This document shows, in pieces, positions 1 to 15,524 of a stretch of DNA of 64,000 nucleotides. The position numbers and the translations under genes were made by a program. This DNA is from Apodemus sylvaticus. Lineage: Eukaryota > Chordata > Mammalia > Rodentia > Muridae. Location of the stretch: the NCBI RefSeq assembly GCF_947179515.1, contig NC_067472.1, positions 162,977,261 through 163,041,260 on the forward strand, given 5' to 3'. Positions within the stretch are counted from its first letter, which is position 1; each line of letters starts with the position of its first letter. The notes below the pieces were generated by a model. It made no database searches. It saw only the letters and a list, made by a program, of their open reading frames with translations, and was not told where the DNA came from.

Positions 1-1246
1 AGAACAGATTATCTTTCAGCATAAAAGAAATGGAACAATTCATTAACTCATTAAGATTATAAACTAATAAAACATCAAAGGCAACCATATGCAGTCTGTG
101 AATATTGCCCACAAATACATCAAGTACAAAGGTGTCTATGCAAGAATCATCATTTATTTTTAATGGGAAGAGTGAGATGTGATGGTGTCTGGGCCAAGAT
201 GTCCTCCATCCTTCACCTGATTCCTTTTAGCTTCAAGATATACAAGTTCAAGCACAGGCTCTCTTCCTTGGGCATCACTGACATATGGTTGCTCCTGCAA
301 TACAGCTGTCTCAGATATTTGTCCTCCAATGTCTATGTTACAACAGTTTCACCTGAGGTGGTACAGTTGGCTATATTGGGACCACCTCCACACTAGCTTT
401 GTATTAACAAATCAGATAAAGTCCTTGACCTGAACTCAACCACAATGCAGAAATTTCATGCTTGGATGTTCAAGCTGAGGTATCAAAATGACTGCAGTGA
501 TCACAGGGGTGTTTCTCCATGGAAGAAAAGGTACTACTTTATCTTTAGTTCTGAATGCTAAGGCTCACTGTGAGGGACAGACAGACTCTGTTTGGAACCA
601 AGCATAAAAATATATCATAGAGACACTACTACAGCTACAGAGATTATCTAGGCAGTTATGGAAGAAGCAACTATGAGATCCATTCCAGCATAAGTAAGTA
701 TAAATGGAGTAACAGTCATAAGTTTATCAGCAAAAATGATGTCCATGAGGAGCCCCTTTGAAACTGTATTCATCCATGGAATGTAAATTGTGTACCATAC
801 ACCAAATTACATCTTCTCAGAAATACTTAAGAAGGACCTGCTGAGACTTGAGGTTATCCTCAAAGTGGAATATAGGCAAGCCAGCAAGAGGGGTCTATCT
901 ATTGGGTGAAGAAGCTGAAACACAGCATCTAACTAGACACTAGCTGAGTCATATGATTCTCTGATGCATCAACCTGTAGGAAGTCAGACTTTAAATTAGT
1001 CTCTTTTTCCCAACTATTTGGAAAGACACAGGGCATGGGCCAAAGCCTCATCCCCAGGAAGAACTGAACAGGAAACAATTGCACCATTTGTTCCTAATTG
1101 GGACAGCAATGAAACTGTAAAGTTCCTGATTATATGGCAGTCTCTAAGTCTCTGCACTTCTCAGTGCAGTAAAGGAAAGTTGACCTCACTAATATGTGGT
1201 GACATATATTGACCTGGGGGCAGAGTTCAGAGAGCCGGCCTCTGAA
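1..1246. other. Intergenic DNA, nothing recognised
   Basis: AT-rich sequence with only short, chance-length open frames and no repeat family that I can name. No splice-bounded coding segment or RNA gene signature was seen. Confidence 0.5.
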
Positions 1247-1640
1247 ATAAGAGGACTGGGAAAATGGCTCAGTCAGTAAATTCTCTGCTCTATAGAGACA
1301 AGGATCTACCTGAGACTGAAAACACAGCACGTAGGAAAACCCCAGAAGCAATGGCACATGTTTAACCCACGAACTGTGGATGGTAGAGACATGATGGGGA
1401 TAATTGGGCAGACAGCCCACCCTACAGATGTATTCCAGGTTCTCTAAGAGACTCTGAAAAAAATAAGATGGGAAACCAGATGTTGGAGAAACTAGGTGTT
1501 AACCCCTGCTCTCCACATGCATATGGAAGTACATACATTCACCCATGCAATGCACACTCACAGAGGTGCCAACACACACATGTACACACACCCAGATAAA
1601 TACCTGATATAACATACAATATGTCAGAGAGTGGAAAGAG
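1247..1640 (+). repeat. Degenerate tRNA-derived SINE (B4/RSINE-like)
   Basis: The stretch starts with a pol III-type 5' head (GGCTCAGTCAGTAAA, A-box-like). It continues with degraded SINE-like sequence and ends in a CA-rich tail before the (GA)n array, the usual arrangement of rodent tRNA-derived SINEs. It is strongly diverged, so the subfamily is uncertain and the right edge approximate. Confidence 0.5.
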
Positions 1641-1641
1641 G

Positions 1642-1643
<2 letters not shown>

Positions 1644-1715
<72 letters not shown>
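1644..1715. repeat. (GA)n microsatellite
   Basis: About 72 bases of almost pure GA repeat directly after the SINE tail. Purine-only strand; the open frames across it (poly Arg-Glu, or poly Ser-Leu on the other strand) are artefacts of the repeat. Confidence 0.97.
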
Positions 1716-1718
<3 letters not shown>

Positions 1719-4080
1719 TGGGAGGTTATGATGGGAGGTATGAAATTCTACAGCCCACCAAGATGATCTGTTGCACAAAAATAATTCAGCTAAAACAAAT
1801 AGTGAAGTCACCACACAAACAAACTTAACCCAGAGTCTCTAATTCCATGTCTTGTATATTGCCTGGCTCATGGAAATCCCCAGCTCAAGAGTCATATTGA
1901 TCAGATACTCACTGTTCAAGACCTAACTTACTGTGTGTTGTTTGCAAGTTGATTTTCTCCTCTGTTCCTCAGTTTCCCACACTTCAATGATAATGGAACA
2001 TTTCCCTGTTATAGTGGCACTGCTCAAGTAAAGACTAGGATGTGGTCTGTGCTCTCCATAGTTAGCCATCCCCTGTTGTCTGATTTCCCCTCTGTTGCTT
2101 ATAACACCTGCAAGCTATTGGAGTTCAGCTAATGAAGTGCTGTGGGATGGGTTAAGAATTAATGTTTCAGACAGCCACATCTCTAAGATGGTTTAGTCCA
2201 TGAGGTAATGGGTATAAATTAAGGGCTAGGCTCATTGCTTTGATGTTGTCACAGGGAAATCAGAACAAGGAAGCCTGCATTTGGCTCAGAAGAAGAGGGC
2301 AGCATCAGGATGGACAAAGGGCCAAGGAGGCTTACAAATGTCAAAGTCAAGTTGCACTGATGTTGCTGTCTGGCTTGCAGTGAACTCCCTGTGCTCTCAA
2401 CCTGACAGGTCTGAAGAGATGTGGGAAACGGATGACATTCAGTCGTACAGATCACATCTCTCTGATTTCCTTCAAACCCTGCACTCCATTGGATGTTGCT
2501 AGGGACACTAATCTCATGACTTACTTTTGATTGTGAGCAGATGGGAAGGCACACTCTGCCACCAGACCTGTCCAGAACACTGGAGGATTATTGGGCTCAA
2601 CATTTCTTATGAAACAAATGCTAGATCAACTTCACCCTCCATGATTCCATTTGCTGGCATTAAAGCCTAAATCCTCCCCAAGAGCTTCCTGTCCACAGCA
2701 CAGATCTCAGTAACAAATAAACATCAATGAATTACAACAGGAAAATGCAGAGAAACAGAAATTTACCAGTTGTCTTTATGTAAGACTTGGGAATAAAGGA
2801 ATTCAGTCTTAATGTAATTTTCTTTTCTTTGGTAGAAATTTGAATCCTTGGCTTTAGTAAACATCATAATAAATGTAGGTCTCCTCAGAGCACATTTTTA
2901 TTCAACAATTTTTGGTACGAGATTAAGAGTTGCTATGTAATTTGAGTAAAGTTAATAAAAAATGGCATGCTTGTTTTCTCTTTTCAAAGCAAATTAGCGA
3001 TTCCACTTTCACTTCTAATTGCAGCTTTGGGTTTCATAGAAGGAATTCTTTGTTTCTTATAGTTTTAAGATTTTAGGCAGACAAGTAGTTTTCTCTTTAC
3101 ATTTCTTTGCATTAAACACATTGATTGTAATAACTCTAACATTAACTAAATAAAGTCATCAGCTTGAGAGACCCCGCAAACACTTCTCCCACACGCCATA
3201 GTGACCTGGACTGTTGAGCTCTTTGGGTCTGTCCCTTCCTTTTCTTGTTCTATTTTAGCCATTTTCAAATATGTCTGAAACATTGTGTTATTTCAACCCA
3301 CAGCTATGCATATATCTTTAAAATCTATGGTATTTTTCTTTCAGAAACTCCTTGCATTGCCACCAAGCCTGAGTCCCCCTGATATACCCTCCATACCATG
3401 CGTTTTTGGTTTCGGTTTCTTCTTATTGGGCTGCTCAAACAAACTCCAATATTACAAATTGATGCTGTCAGTCTAAGTCTGTTTGATGTTGGAAACACAG
3501 AACTGCTTCTTAGGACCCTGTCCCCTCCTGCCCCCCCCCCTATCAATTCTTTGTGAAATAAGTCTGTTGACCTGAAAAATGTCCCCTAATAAGGTGAGCC
3601 TCTTCAGTTGTTCAGTACTTGTCTCATGTAAAAGATGCATCAGGTCCAGAGACAGACAACCTACCAGATTCAAACCCAGCCCTTTTTAAAGATAGATCAC
3701 AGTTCTTCCTGAATACCCAGGTTTATATCAAATTCTTGACCAACCCCTTTCTGCTGATGTGAATCTTTGTCATCAGATTTAAATGGTAACAACTGTGTCT
3801 TCCTGTGTGTTCCTTTTCCCCCATGGGCACTTTGTGTGACATCTCCTGACACAAAAGATCACACCAGGTCTCCTGTTTATAAACAGAGGCTGTCAAGTTC
3901 TGAAATAAAGAAAAGCATTGTTCTTATAGTAGTGTGAAAATGCAATCCTGCCAAGAAAATCTTTAATTTTCAATTTCATAGACAGGATTTGGGGGGTCTG
4001 TATTAATTAAGTGTGCTGTCACTATAATAGCATTCTTGATAGAAGCAGCTAAAGTAGGAACGGGTTTCTTTTGAATCATA
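1716..4080. other. Intergenic DNA, nothing recognised
   Basis: AT-rich non-coding sequence. A C-run lies near 3531-3540. I see no convincing gene, RNA or named repeat; the short open frames lack any family motif. Confidence 0.45.
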
Positions 4081-4084
4081 GTTT

Positions 4085-4320
4085 GTGAGTATGGTCTGTC
4101 TTGGTAGGTAGGGATTGGGAGAGCAGAATGAGGTACTTGCTTCCATCTGTCCACAATCAGGAAGCAGAGAGGAATGGATGACAGTGCTCAGCTTCTTCTC
4201 TTCTTTCCCTATAGCTCAAATGCCCAGCAGGTGCAATATGTACAGTGGTCTTTCTACCCCAATTAACAAAGTCCCAAATCCACTATATATGTGCTGAGAG
4301 GTTTGTTTAGGTGACGACCC
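4085..4320 (-). repeat. Dispersed non-autonomous rodent repeat, minus orientation
   Basis: The stretch around CACAATCAGGAAGCAGAGAG and the following pyrimidine-rich part resemble a common murine interspersed repeat. Relatives in this window lie near 8.24-8.86 kb and 39.35-39.75 kb, which contain an AACTTGACA core. I recognise the pattern but cannot name the family with confidence. Confidence 0.4.
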
Positions 4321-4792
4321 CTGTATACCATCCATGGGAGGATAAAGATTAGCCATCATAAGGCCTGATACTTTAATATGAAGGATTATCTAGAAAGCTG
4401 CTTCCTCTCTCATTAGATTAAATATTTTAATGCATTCAGTGATGTATTTGCATAGCATGTATTTGTTTCCTTTTCTCTTTTCCTTTTTTTCAGTTCAAGG
4501 GATCAAGCCTTCAGCTTTGTACATGCCAGGCAATGATTCTATCCCTGAGTCACACCCTAGAATTTTCTTTTTAGAATGCTTGTACTCAGTTGTCCTTGTG
4601 ACTTTTTGTTCAATAGAAGTCATTTCGCAAACGGTGGGATCCTGTTAGCACAAGCCACGAGTCTTTCTGGCAGGGGCATTCTTCAGATCTTATATGTTTC
4701 TATCCTGACACTCTGTACTTCAGAAGCTCATGTGCAGACTCAAGAGAACTTGGACTCAGGATTAGGGAAAACTAGTATATTTATTTTAATAA

Positions 4793-5014
4793 GCCAATCT
4801 CAAATTTTTTTTCCCTTTAAAAGGACGAAGTTAACAATTTTGCATTTCTTCTTTTTTTTTTATTATAAGGACTAGTAGAAACCAATTGCGTAGATTAGCA
4901 CCCTGTGTAATACTTCACACATGCATGCCCTGGCTAGCTGTCTACCCTTCCTCCCTTCCTGTCTGTTCTGTGTGGCATGCCCTCCCACATTCTTTCCAAT
5001 CCCTGGAAATCCCT
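4793..5014 (+). repeat. Copy 1 of a 220-bp local duplication
   Basis: Runs from GCCAATCTCAAATTTTTTT to CCAATCCCTGGAAATCCCT. The same block recurs at 5341-5560, differing only at T-run lengths and a few bases (for example GCGTAG versus GCATAG). The two copies are separated by 326 bases of unrelated sequence. It is non-coding. Confidence 0.93.
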
Positions 5015-5340
5015 CTGACCTTTATTTTTCTGTTGCAGCTTCTAATTTATAAGTTTTCTAGTTGGGTTATCCTCTGTCTTTTCTGATACCAATACCACAA
5101 CTTTTTAGATTTCACTGCTAAACCTTTACCAAAATTCATTCTATTTTTAACTTTACTGAATTGTGTTGTTCTCCATTGCTTGTATTTAACAGTTATTTAT
5201 GAATTGTTAGTCAGTCTGAACACCTTTGTTATTTTTCTAATACAGTTAATTATATTCATATTTATTAATAGGAGATTAGAAATTCTAATTTACACTATCT
5301 GGTTATGTGCACACACATATGCACATGAGCATACACATGA

Positions 5341-5560
5341 GCCAATCTCAAATTTTTTTCCTTTTAAAAGGACGAAGTTAACAATTTTGCATTTCTTCTT
5401 TTTTTTTATTATAAGGACTAGTAGAAACCAATTGCATAGATTAGCACCCTGTGTAATACTTCACACATGCGTGCCCTGGCTAGCTGTCTACCCTTCCTCC
5501 CTTCCTGTCTGTTCTGTGTGGCATGCCCTCCCACATTCTTTCCAATCCCTGGAAATCCCT
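5341..5560 (+). repeat. Copy 2 of a 220-bp local duplication
   Basis: Near-identical partner of 4793-5014, in direct orientation at an offset of about 547 bases. It ends just before a CT/CA microsatellite, which may have helped the rearrangement. Confidence 0.93.
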
Positions 5561-5593
5561 TGCTCTCTCCCTCTCCTTCTCCCCCCCTCTCTC

Positions 5594-5654
<61 letters not shown>

Positions 5655-5727
5655 CTCTGCATTGTTGTGTTTCATTTTTTTCAGAATATTTCTTTTGATG
5701 TGTATATATATATATATATATATATAT
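5561..5727. repeat. (CT)n-(CA)n and (TA)n microsatellites
   Basis: A CT-rich run passes into (CA)n at about 5599-5649. A (TA)n run follows at about 5703-5727. Both are simple-sequence arrays with no coding content. Confidence 0.95.
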
Positions 5728-6387
5728 GTAATTTTTGGATGATGTGTCTTTCTGTTCTTGTGGTCCTTATGATTTTAATATTTTCATTATGTCTTATCAG
5801 CAGCATTGTCTATTTTAGACAACATTTTTGGGTACTGACAATGAATAATAATGAAGGTAGCAGTTTTCATTTCATTCTTCCTCTCTTTCCTCTCCACTGT
5901 CGCTTAATTTTAATAACAGACACCAGCTCAAGGACACCTTTGCCTTAAACACACTCAAATGTTTTCCACTTCATTTGTCCTATAATCTAATAATGCCCAG
6001 GAGGTCTTCAGCCAGTTTGTCCTCAAACACTGTCTCTCGTCTACCATTTCTATTAATATCATTCATGTTGTCACAGTGCGTGCTACTTGCAAAGTATCTT
6101 GCCACTTTTACTATCTTTATTATTGCTATTCAAAATTCACTACCCAAAATTTCACCTATCTCTTTGTCCACTCACTCCTGGTTGCAGAAACCTCAGTCTC
6201 CAGTGCTTTCCTCAGTGGAAATTCATGGGGCTAATATTTTCTAAATGCTCGAGGTGAAATGTTTGACAGAGATTAAAGAACAATTCTTTTACTGACGTAT
6301 GTCATTGAAAGTTCTGGACTCTGCATTTACTAGTACCAACTGTAACATATGAGTCACATGGTTAAACTGAGCTAGCAAAGCCAGCTG
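5728..6387. other. Intergenic DNA, nothing recognised
   Basis: AT-rich sequence with no supported gene or repeat family. Confidence 0.45.
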
Positions 6388-6770
6388 TAGAGATTTAAAT
6401 ATGCTTAGTCCATGAGAAGTGGCACTATTAGGAAGTGTGGCCTTAGTGAAATAGGTATAGCCTCTTTAGAGGAAGTCCATCACTATCTAGACAGGCTTTC
6501 AGAGTTCCTAGTGCTCAAACTTTGCCCAGTATTGAATAACGTCTCCTTATGGCTGCCTACAGAAAATAGGCTTCTCCTAGTTGCCTTTGGATCAAGATGT
6601 AGAACTCAGGGCCTCTAGCACCATGTCTGCCTGTGTGCTGCCATGCTTCTTGGCATGATGATGATGGATTGAACATCTGAAAGTGTAAGCCAGCCCCAAT
6701 GAAATGTTTTCCTTTATAAGAGTTGCTGTGGTCATGGTGTTTCTTCACAGCAATGAAACTCTAAGACACT
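6388..6770 (+). repeat. Dispersed rodent retroposon-like repeat
   Basis: Contains GGCACTATTAGGAAGTGTGG, later CACCATGTCTGCCTG and CTTTATAAGAGTTGCTG, and ends near CACAGCAATGAAACTCTAAG. The same order of blocks occurs at about 25461-25847, so this is a dispersed family with at least two copies here. I do not assign a name. Confidence 0.6.
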
Positions 6771-7225
6771 ACCTTACAGAAGAAATCTGAGCTCTGCCAA
6801 GGTGTTCTTACTTTTAGATTACATACTACCTTGTATTTTTGAACTCTGTACTTCAAATTCTAGAGGATCAGTCTTTGTCTTAACATTCTGCTCTTTTGAC
6901 AGCCCACTGGTTATGTCAAGAGTTTCCCTAACACACATAGAGATTGATGTGAGGGCTGGAGAAGGGTCACTGTGTTTATGAGAAGCTACTGGACCATGCT
7001 ACACTTCGAAATGCTCACAATTTGCCTCTGTTCTCTGTTCCATTTTCTTGCCAGGCTTCCCTCTTCCACTTGCCCCATGAGTATGAGGCCACCCACGCTT
7101 CTCTCAAGGTATACCTCACACCATACACCTTCCTTAGCATGCCAATATACCTTCTCCCATTAAAATGTAGTTATTTATTTATTTAGGTGTTATTGTCACC
7201 TAACCCAGTGTACTACCATGGGTAT

Positions 7226-7375
7226 AGGAAGGGTATTGTGGGGTTGAGAAAGTGGCACATGCCTATAATCCCTATAGTTAGGAAGTAAAGACAGGAGTAA
7301 AGTGAGGGTGAGGCTATCCTGTGCTGAGTTACTGTCTAAAAACACAAAACAAACAAAAAACAGGGAAAATTGTTT
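7226..7375 (+). repeat. Degenerate B1-like (7SL-derived) SINE
   Basis: The core GTGGCACATGCCTATAATCC and the terminal CTGTCTAAAAACACAAAAC match the layout of a B1-type SINE with an A-rich tail. Many substitutions indicate an old copy. Confidence 0.55.
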
Positions 7376-8234
7376 AATTTCCTGGTCGATCTCTGATACT
7401 GTGTGCCCAATACTCCCGAAGACTCTAAAACTCTAAGATCTGTTCTAGTGGGTCTAGAACAGATCACTGTGATTAATGAAGGATTCTTGCTAAGAGATGA
7501 AGGACTGAATTTTACCATTCTGCCTATGTGATTTTTACATTAGCTTGAGTGATGCTGTGCTGTTCACATAACCTTGCTCATTGTTCTATGTTTGTTCAAA
7601 AAGAAGACAATCCCTTGAAACTGCTACCATGTATGCACTAGAAACATAACCTGGCTCTGTTTTGCAAAAACAGCAAACTCTATTAAAAACCGGGGTTTCT
7701 ATACAGCCCCAACCTTGTTCTTTTTTTATTTTTACAAATTCTTTATGATGGAGACACATTAGATTACGGAATTTTTTATAATAAGTGATATGAAAATACA
7801 AGGAAGATTTAATGTAGATTTTCCATTTGTTGAATATTTTTAGAAAGTAAACATTATTCTGTGATTAAATAACCTGTCTTGAGGAGATATCATCTGCATT
7901 TAATTTCCTTAGCTAAATAGCTTGGGTTATAAGTTCTATAGGTATAAGGACAAAAAGCATAATTGTTTTAGCACTAAATTTCAATAATGGGAGTAAATAA
8001 ATTAATATATGTATCATGATTTAATGATTATTTATAAAAAAAAAATTCACAGTTGCTTTGGGAAAACCAATGAGGCCTGGTTTAGAAAAGAAGATCAGAG
8101 AAGTCTTTATGGAGAGAATAATGTTTGAACTGAGACCTTAGGGATGGGGTAGAGCTGGAAAAAAAAAGACAACAGTGTATTGATGAGGGAGAGATTTACA
8201 AAGAACACAGGTGGTGAGGGCTCCTGCACAGAGA
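7376..8234. other. Intergenic DNA, nothing recognised
   Basis: AT-rich non-coding sequence without a supported element. Confidence 0.45.
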
Positions 8235-8860
8235 ACACTGTGATGCTAAATCTTAGTTGTTAACTTGACAGCCTTTACAACCATCTAGAGATGATTGTAC
8301 TTCTGAGCATACCCATTCAGGTATTTCAAGCTATGTTTTGTTAAGGAGGAAAACCTCATCCTGAATGTGATTCTTTGGCTTCATCTCACAGACTTGTCTG
8401 GAGCACATATTCTTTGGCTCCCTACAGTCTTCTCAGCATAGAAAACTCAGTCTCCTTTCTTCAAGGCATATTGGGCATACTCCACTAGACATTTCTATCT
8501 TCACTAATGTTTAAAGTAGAAGTAATTTTATATAAAAGTCCAAGACTTCAGTATGTGGAAGGAAAGCAAAACAAACAAATAAACAAAACCAAAACACCAA
8601 ACAAAAGCAAACAAAAAACAAGCTAACAAGCAAAAACAAGGAAGCCACCTGAAATCCAGCATTCATCTCTCTATCTCCTGGCTGCTGACCCATTGTTGGC
8701 AGCTCTCTCATGCTCTTATTACCATAGTTACAGCCTCTCTTGTTGCTATGTATTCCCCACCAGAACAACTGTATCCTCAGACCTCTTCAAGTGACTTTTT
8801 GTCAGGCATTTAGTTGCAGTAAGAGAAAAGTTACTAATATTGATTATATTCATTTGGTTT
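8235..8860 (+). repeat. Dispersed rodent repeat with AACTTGACA core
   Basis: The left part (TTAGTTGTTAACTTGACAGC) and the right part (CATTCATCTCTCTATCTCC to GAGAAAAGTTACTAAT) are ends of the same dispersed family seen near 39.35 kb. An A/C-rich low-complexity block lies between them at about 8560-8640. The family name is not assigned. Confidence 0.45.
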
Positions 8861-9052
8861 TGCACCCAGGATGAGGGACTGAGCGCATATTTTACCTATC
8901 AAAGCAGATCTGGCCTCCATCTTCTCTCAGAATCTCTTAGTCACTACCTGGCTTATTCTGCCCACAACCTTGAACTTTCCAGGCCAGGGGCTGGGCTGCC
9001 CTTCCCTAAGAGGCATCTCCCTATATAATCCAGATATCATTTTGATCATTTT

Positions 9053-9099
<47 letters not shown>

Positions 9100-9120
9100 C
9101 TCTCTCTCTCTCCCTCTCTT
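9053..9120. repeat. (CT)n microsatellite
   Basis: Almost pure CT repeat with a few TTT interruptions, followed by CT-rich sequence. Open frames through it are Ser-Leu or Arg-Glu artefacts. Confidence 0.95.
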
Positions 9121-9159
9121 CTTCTGGTGATTCGCCTCTCTCTCCTTCTGGTGACCTTG

Positions 9160-9958
9160 GAGGTGACAGACTCTCAGGACTCAACGGTAGGGACCTTAGG
9201 TGAAATGCCAGGCAGTAGGGAGAGGGAACTTATAGAGGCCATCTCCATCAGGAAGACAGCATCGAATGACAAAATGGGGGCCATCCCACAGTCACAACTT
9301 TGACCCATAATTTTGCTTCTCTGAGAGAATTACAGGCATGGAAATGGAGAGGAGCCTGAGGAAAAGAAGGTCCAGAGACAGGCCCAAAATGGGATCCAGC
9401 TCAAGGGGAGGTCCCAAGGCCTGACACTATTACTGGATCACTCACAAAAAGGGACCAAACATGACCACACTAGAGAAGACCCAACACGCAGCTGAAAGAG
9501 TTAGATGCAGACATTTGCACCCAACCAATGGACAGAAGCAGCTTCTCCCTGCTGTTGAATTAGGGAAGGCTGAAAGAAGTTGAGGAAAAGGGCAATACTG
9601 TAGGAGAACCAGCAGTCTCCTTTAATCGGGACCCCTGAGATCTCTCAAACACTGGACCACCAAACAGGCAGCATATACCAGCTGATATGAGGCCTCCAAC
9701 ACACATACAGTAGAGGACTGCTGGGTCTATGTTCATTTAGAGATGATGTATCTAACCCTCAAGAGACTGGAGGTCTCAGGGAGTTTAGAGGCCAGGGTGG
9801 GGTGGGGGTGGAGACATCCATGTGGAAACAAGGATGCAGAGGAGGTATGGGATGTGGAACAGTCAGAAGGTGGATGGGGGTTGGGGGAATAAAATATGGC
9901 ATGTAAATATATATATATATATATACATATATATGTATATATATACATATATATATGT
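9160..9958 (+). repeat. Retroposed-looking murine repeat ending in an AATAAA/(TA)n tail
   Basis: I recognise this as a recurrent murine interspersed sequence, for example through AAAATGGGATCCAGCTCAAG and GGACCACCAAACAGGCAGC. It ends with GGGGGAATAAAATATGGCATG and then a TA-rich array at about 9908-9957, as expected for a polyadenylated retroposon whose tail became a microsatellite. The family is uncertain; an L1 3' region or a separate retroposon are both possible. Confidence 0.45.
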
Positions 9959-12764
9959 GAAGTTATTTTAGATAAGAGTCTATGACTTCAGTATGTAGAA
10001 ATTCAGCATGAATAGACAGAATAGGAGACATAAGCTAATGTGTAGCTGGTGTTGGGTAGTTGCTTTTGAGAACCTCATACACTGAAGAATCTTTTTTGGT
10101 TGTTTCTTCAGCAATATCATGTGAGATCATGTTGTGTATGCGGTCTCATACATACACAACATGAGAATTTGAGAATTTGTGGCTGAAGTCATTATACTAT
10201 CTTACAAGAGAGAGGATATTGAAAGCAAATGAGGCATAATTGTGAGATGATCTCGGTAGGTGTAGAAAACAGAAAGTGATTTACCTATTCACCTTTAAGG
10301 AGAATCTCTGTTGGTATCACAAAGAAACTCTTTGTGGGATCTTAATCAGAGAGCAACATCTAGCTGTGGGACCATGATGAATGACTGCTACTTTAACATG
10401 ACAGCGTGTGTCTATTAAAGACTATGTTTTATTACTAATAATGGCATCCTGACATCCTTGTAAGCAGTCAGTCAACTTTGCCTCATTGCTTTGGCTGACT
10501 CCTGAGCAAAGCCTTTATTGATCATTGTAAAAATGGCACCCTGTCACTATCTTATTGTCTTGTTTTATTGTCTTTATAACATATCCTATCTGAATTTATT
10601 GCACTCATTAATCCATGCTTATCCTTCCATATATTTCAGTTTATATTCAATTTAAGGCACTTCAATTACATTCACATATGTATCACCTGATGATTCCTTT
10701 GGATGAAGACCAGAAAATGAGAATATTAAATGCCCATCGAATAACTCTGTCACCTGAGTCAAGAATAATACCTGATATTTAATAGTTACTTAATGCACTT
10801 TTGTTGGATGATATTTCCTCTGGGAAGTGAAAGATAAGGTTACCGATGGGAACAAGAATGTATGTGTGTGTGGCTAGATAGTTCCATTTGCATGCAGTAT
10901 CCTGCGTCTCAGGTTGTTACCCAGATTTATTCAGCAATGTCTGGTCACTGTAATTCAGGTGGGAAGAGCCAATGAATTGTTGACCACATGCTGGCACTTT
11001 ATGGTATGAACTATAGTGCTACTGAAATAAAATACAGCTTCAGCATTTGGGGAAACCATATAAAAAAGAATAAATAAAAGAATGAGTAAAGGAGAAATGA
11101 ATGTGCAAGAGTAACCATGATAATAAACATTTATAGGATGTTTTTGTTCAAAGCAGTATGTTTTAATTTTACCAAGTACATAAATGAAAAGTAACCTACA
11201 AGTCTTGCAATATAGGTACAATTTTTTGCCTATCTTTTGACTGAAGAAATTACAAATTAAGGTATTTGGCTTTCTAAGACATAAAACCATTGGTAAAGCA
11301 GAACCGTATATTTGAAGCCTTTTGAATATTTACCTAAGCACCATCCTGTCTGACTTCCTGACTATAATCATCACAACATCATCATTGTTTTTTTTTCAAA
11401 GGAAGAAATGTTCCAATACTTTTGTTGGAAAATAAACACTATTAGTTTGTATTTAGGCCACTTAGATAAAGCTTTAACTTAGGTGGAGTAGCATTTCATA
11501 TTACTGAGGAATGCAAAATAAACATATAAATGGAATAACATGTATTTTGAAAAATCATTGGCATAATACCCATGAGTGAGCATTTTCTTAGGGTGACACA
11601 CCAACCCCAGGCAGCAGGATGTATAAACCCCAGGGAATGTATGAACTCAGAGGAAGGAAATGAGAATCCTGTCCTAGCCCTCTGTGAAAATTAGTTTTGT
11701 CATTCAAAATGTAGGAAGGGTAAGGAAATACAGCTTGGTCTAGAATACTCTGTGAATAACCCTGCCCCTAGAATTGTATTCCCTTACCAGAACAATGTCG
11801 CAGTCCTACTCACTAATTTTAACAGAAGACTATACCTACTTGAAGAAGGCAGGTGAGTAAAATTCCCTATGGATCTAAAAACAGGAAGAAAAATAGTAGT
11901 GAATAATCCTTGTGTATAGTACAGAGACTTGAAGGGTGGAGGAGAAAAGACTAAAGGATAGAGAGAGGGAGAGAGAGACACAGAGAGAGGCAAAGATGCA
12001 GAGATGGAGAGATAGACAGAGAGACAGAGACTCAGACATGAATAAAACAAAAGCATTTCCCAAAGAATGCACTTAAGTAGTTCCACTCAGGATGGCATTG
12101 CTGTTTATTCTCAGAAGTGAGTTTCAGTGGTGGAGTGAACTTGCCTAATCTTTAAGGGACCAAAGTACAAAGAAGCCCAGTGTTCAGAATCATTTCCAGT
12201 ATATGCAAAGGCAAAAGGTGTAGACACTTCAAGTTTTTAGTTGCCCTGCACTGAGTACTAAGTACTGGTGAACAGGTATCTATAGAAAGATCAACCTAGG
12301 AAGCTTAGCCAAGGGAAAGGTAGGACTGCCTTGCTGAACCCACATCACTGATTTGCTTAGACTGATCGCCAGAAATCTCTAGGCATCCCCTTGTCTCCAT
12401 CCCCCTAGCATGTTCTACTCTGTTTTCACACATGGGTTCTGTGTATCCAAATTTAGGATTATAAAGACAGGTATGACCCATATGAATTGTAGTCTTAGAG
12501 TATAATTAGATGTTCAAATTGTTTCACAATGAATGAAATCATTTGAACCCACTAATTTCTCCACTCTAAAAAATGACAAACAACATCTTTCCATAGAAAA
12601 CTTATTTTAGGAACCGATCTAATTATCCAGTTTATTTGGTAGTAATCTTGAAATAAGAGGTAGGCTTAAATTAATACAACAGAACAATGTTTCCTTTTTC
12701 AAAATTTAGTAACAAGTCTCAATTCTATTATTCATATTACTATGTGGTCACAAATATAAAGATA
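9959..12764. other. Intergenic DNA with a short hairpin and a GA-rich patch
   Basis: No gene was recognised. It holds a perfect 14-bp inverted repeat at 10127-10140 and 10151-10164 and an imperfect GA-rich stretch at about 11955-12030. The rest is plain AT-rich DNA. Confidence 0.5.
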
Positions 12765-12900
12765 GGATGATTACAGTGGCAAACACCTGTAATTTCAATG
12801 CTGGGGAAGGAAAGGCAGGAGCTAATCTCACCTTTACTATACAGTGACTTTGAGACTAGCCTGGGTACATGAAATCCTGTCTCAACTGAAAGAAGGAAAA
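12765..12900 (+). repeat. Degenerate B1/B4-like SINE
   Basis: Contains GCAAACACCTGTAATTTCAA, GAGACTAGCCTGGGTACATG and AATCCTGTCTCAA in B1 order, ending in an A-rich tail. Old and diverged. Confidence 0.55.
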
Positions 12901-15279
<2,379 letters not shown>

Positions 15280-15524
15280 TTTTCTATATTCTTTGTTTAC
15301 ATTCCAAATGATTTCCCGTTTCCGGGATCCCCCCTCCCCATATGTCCCATAAACCTTCTTCTCTCCATTCCTTCTCCAATCACCTCCCTCCTTTTTCTCT
15401 GTCCTTATATTCCCCTCCAATGCTAGATCAATCCTTTCCAGGGTCAGGACCTTCTCCATACTTCTTCATGGGAGTCATTTGTAATGTGATTTGTGCCTTG
15501 GGTATTCAGGGCTTCTGGGCTAAT

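Noticed and set aside
1539..1828. Open frames rich in Ser-Leu or Arg-Glu over the (GA)n array
   Set aside because: They are produced by the dinucleotide repeat and have no flanking coding signal. The same holds at 5.4-5.7, 9.0-9.2 and 23.1-23.4 kb.
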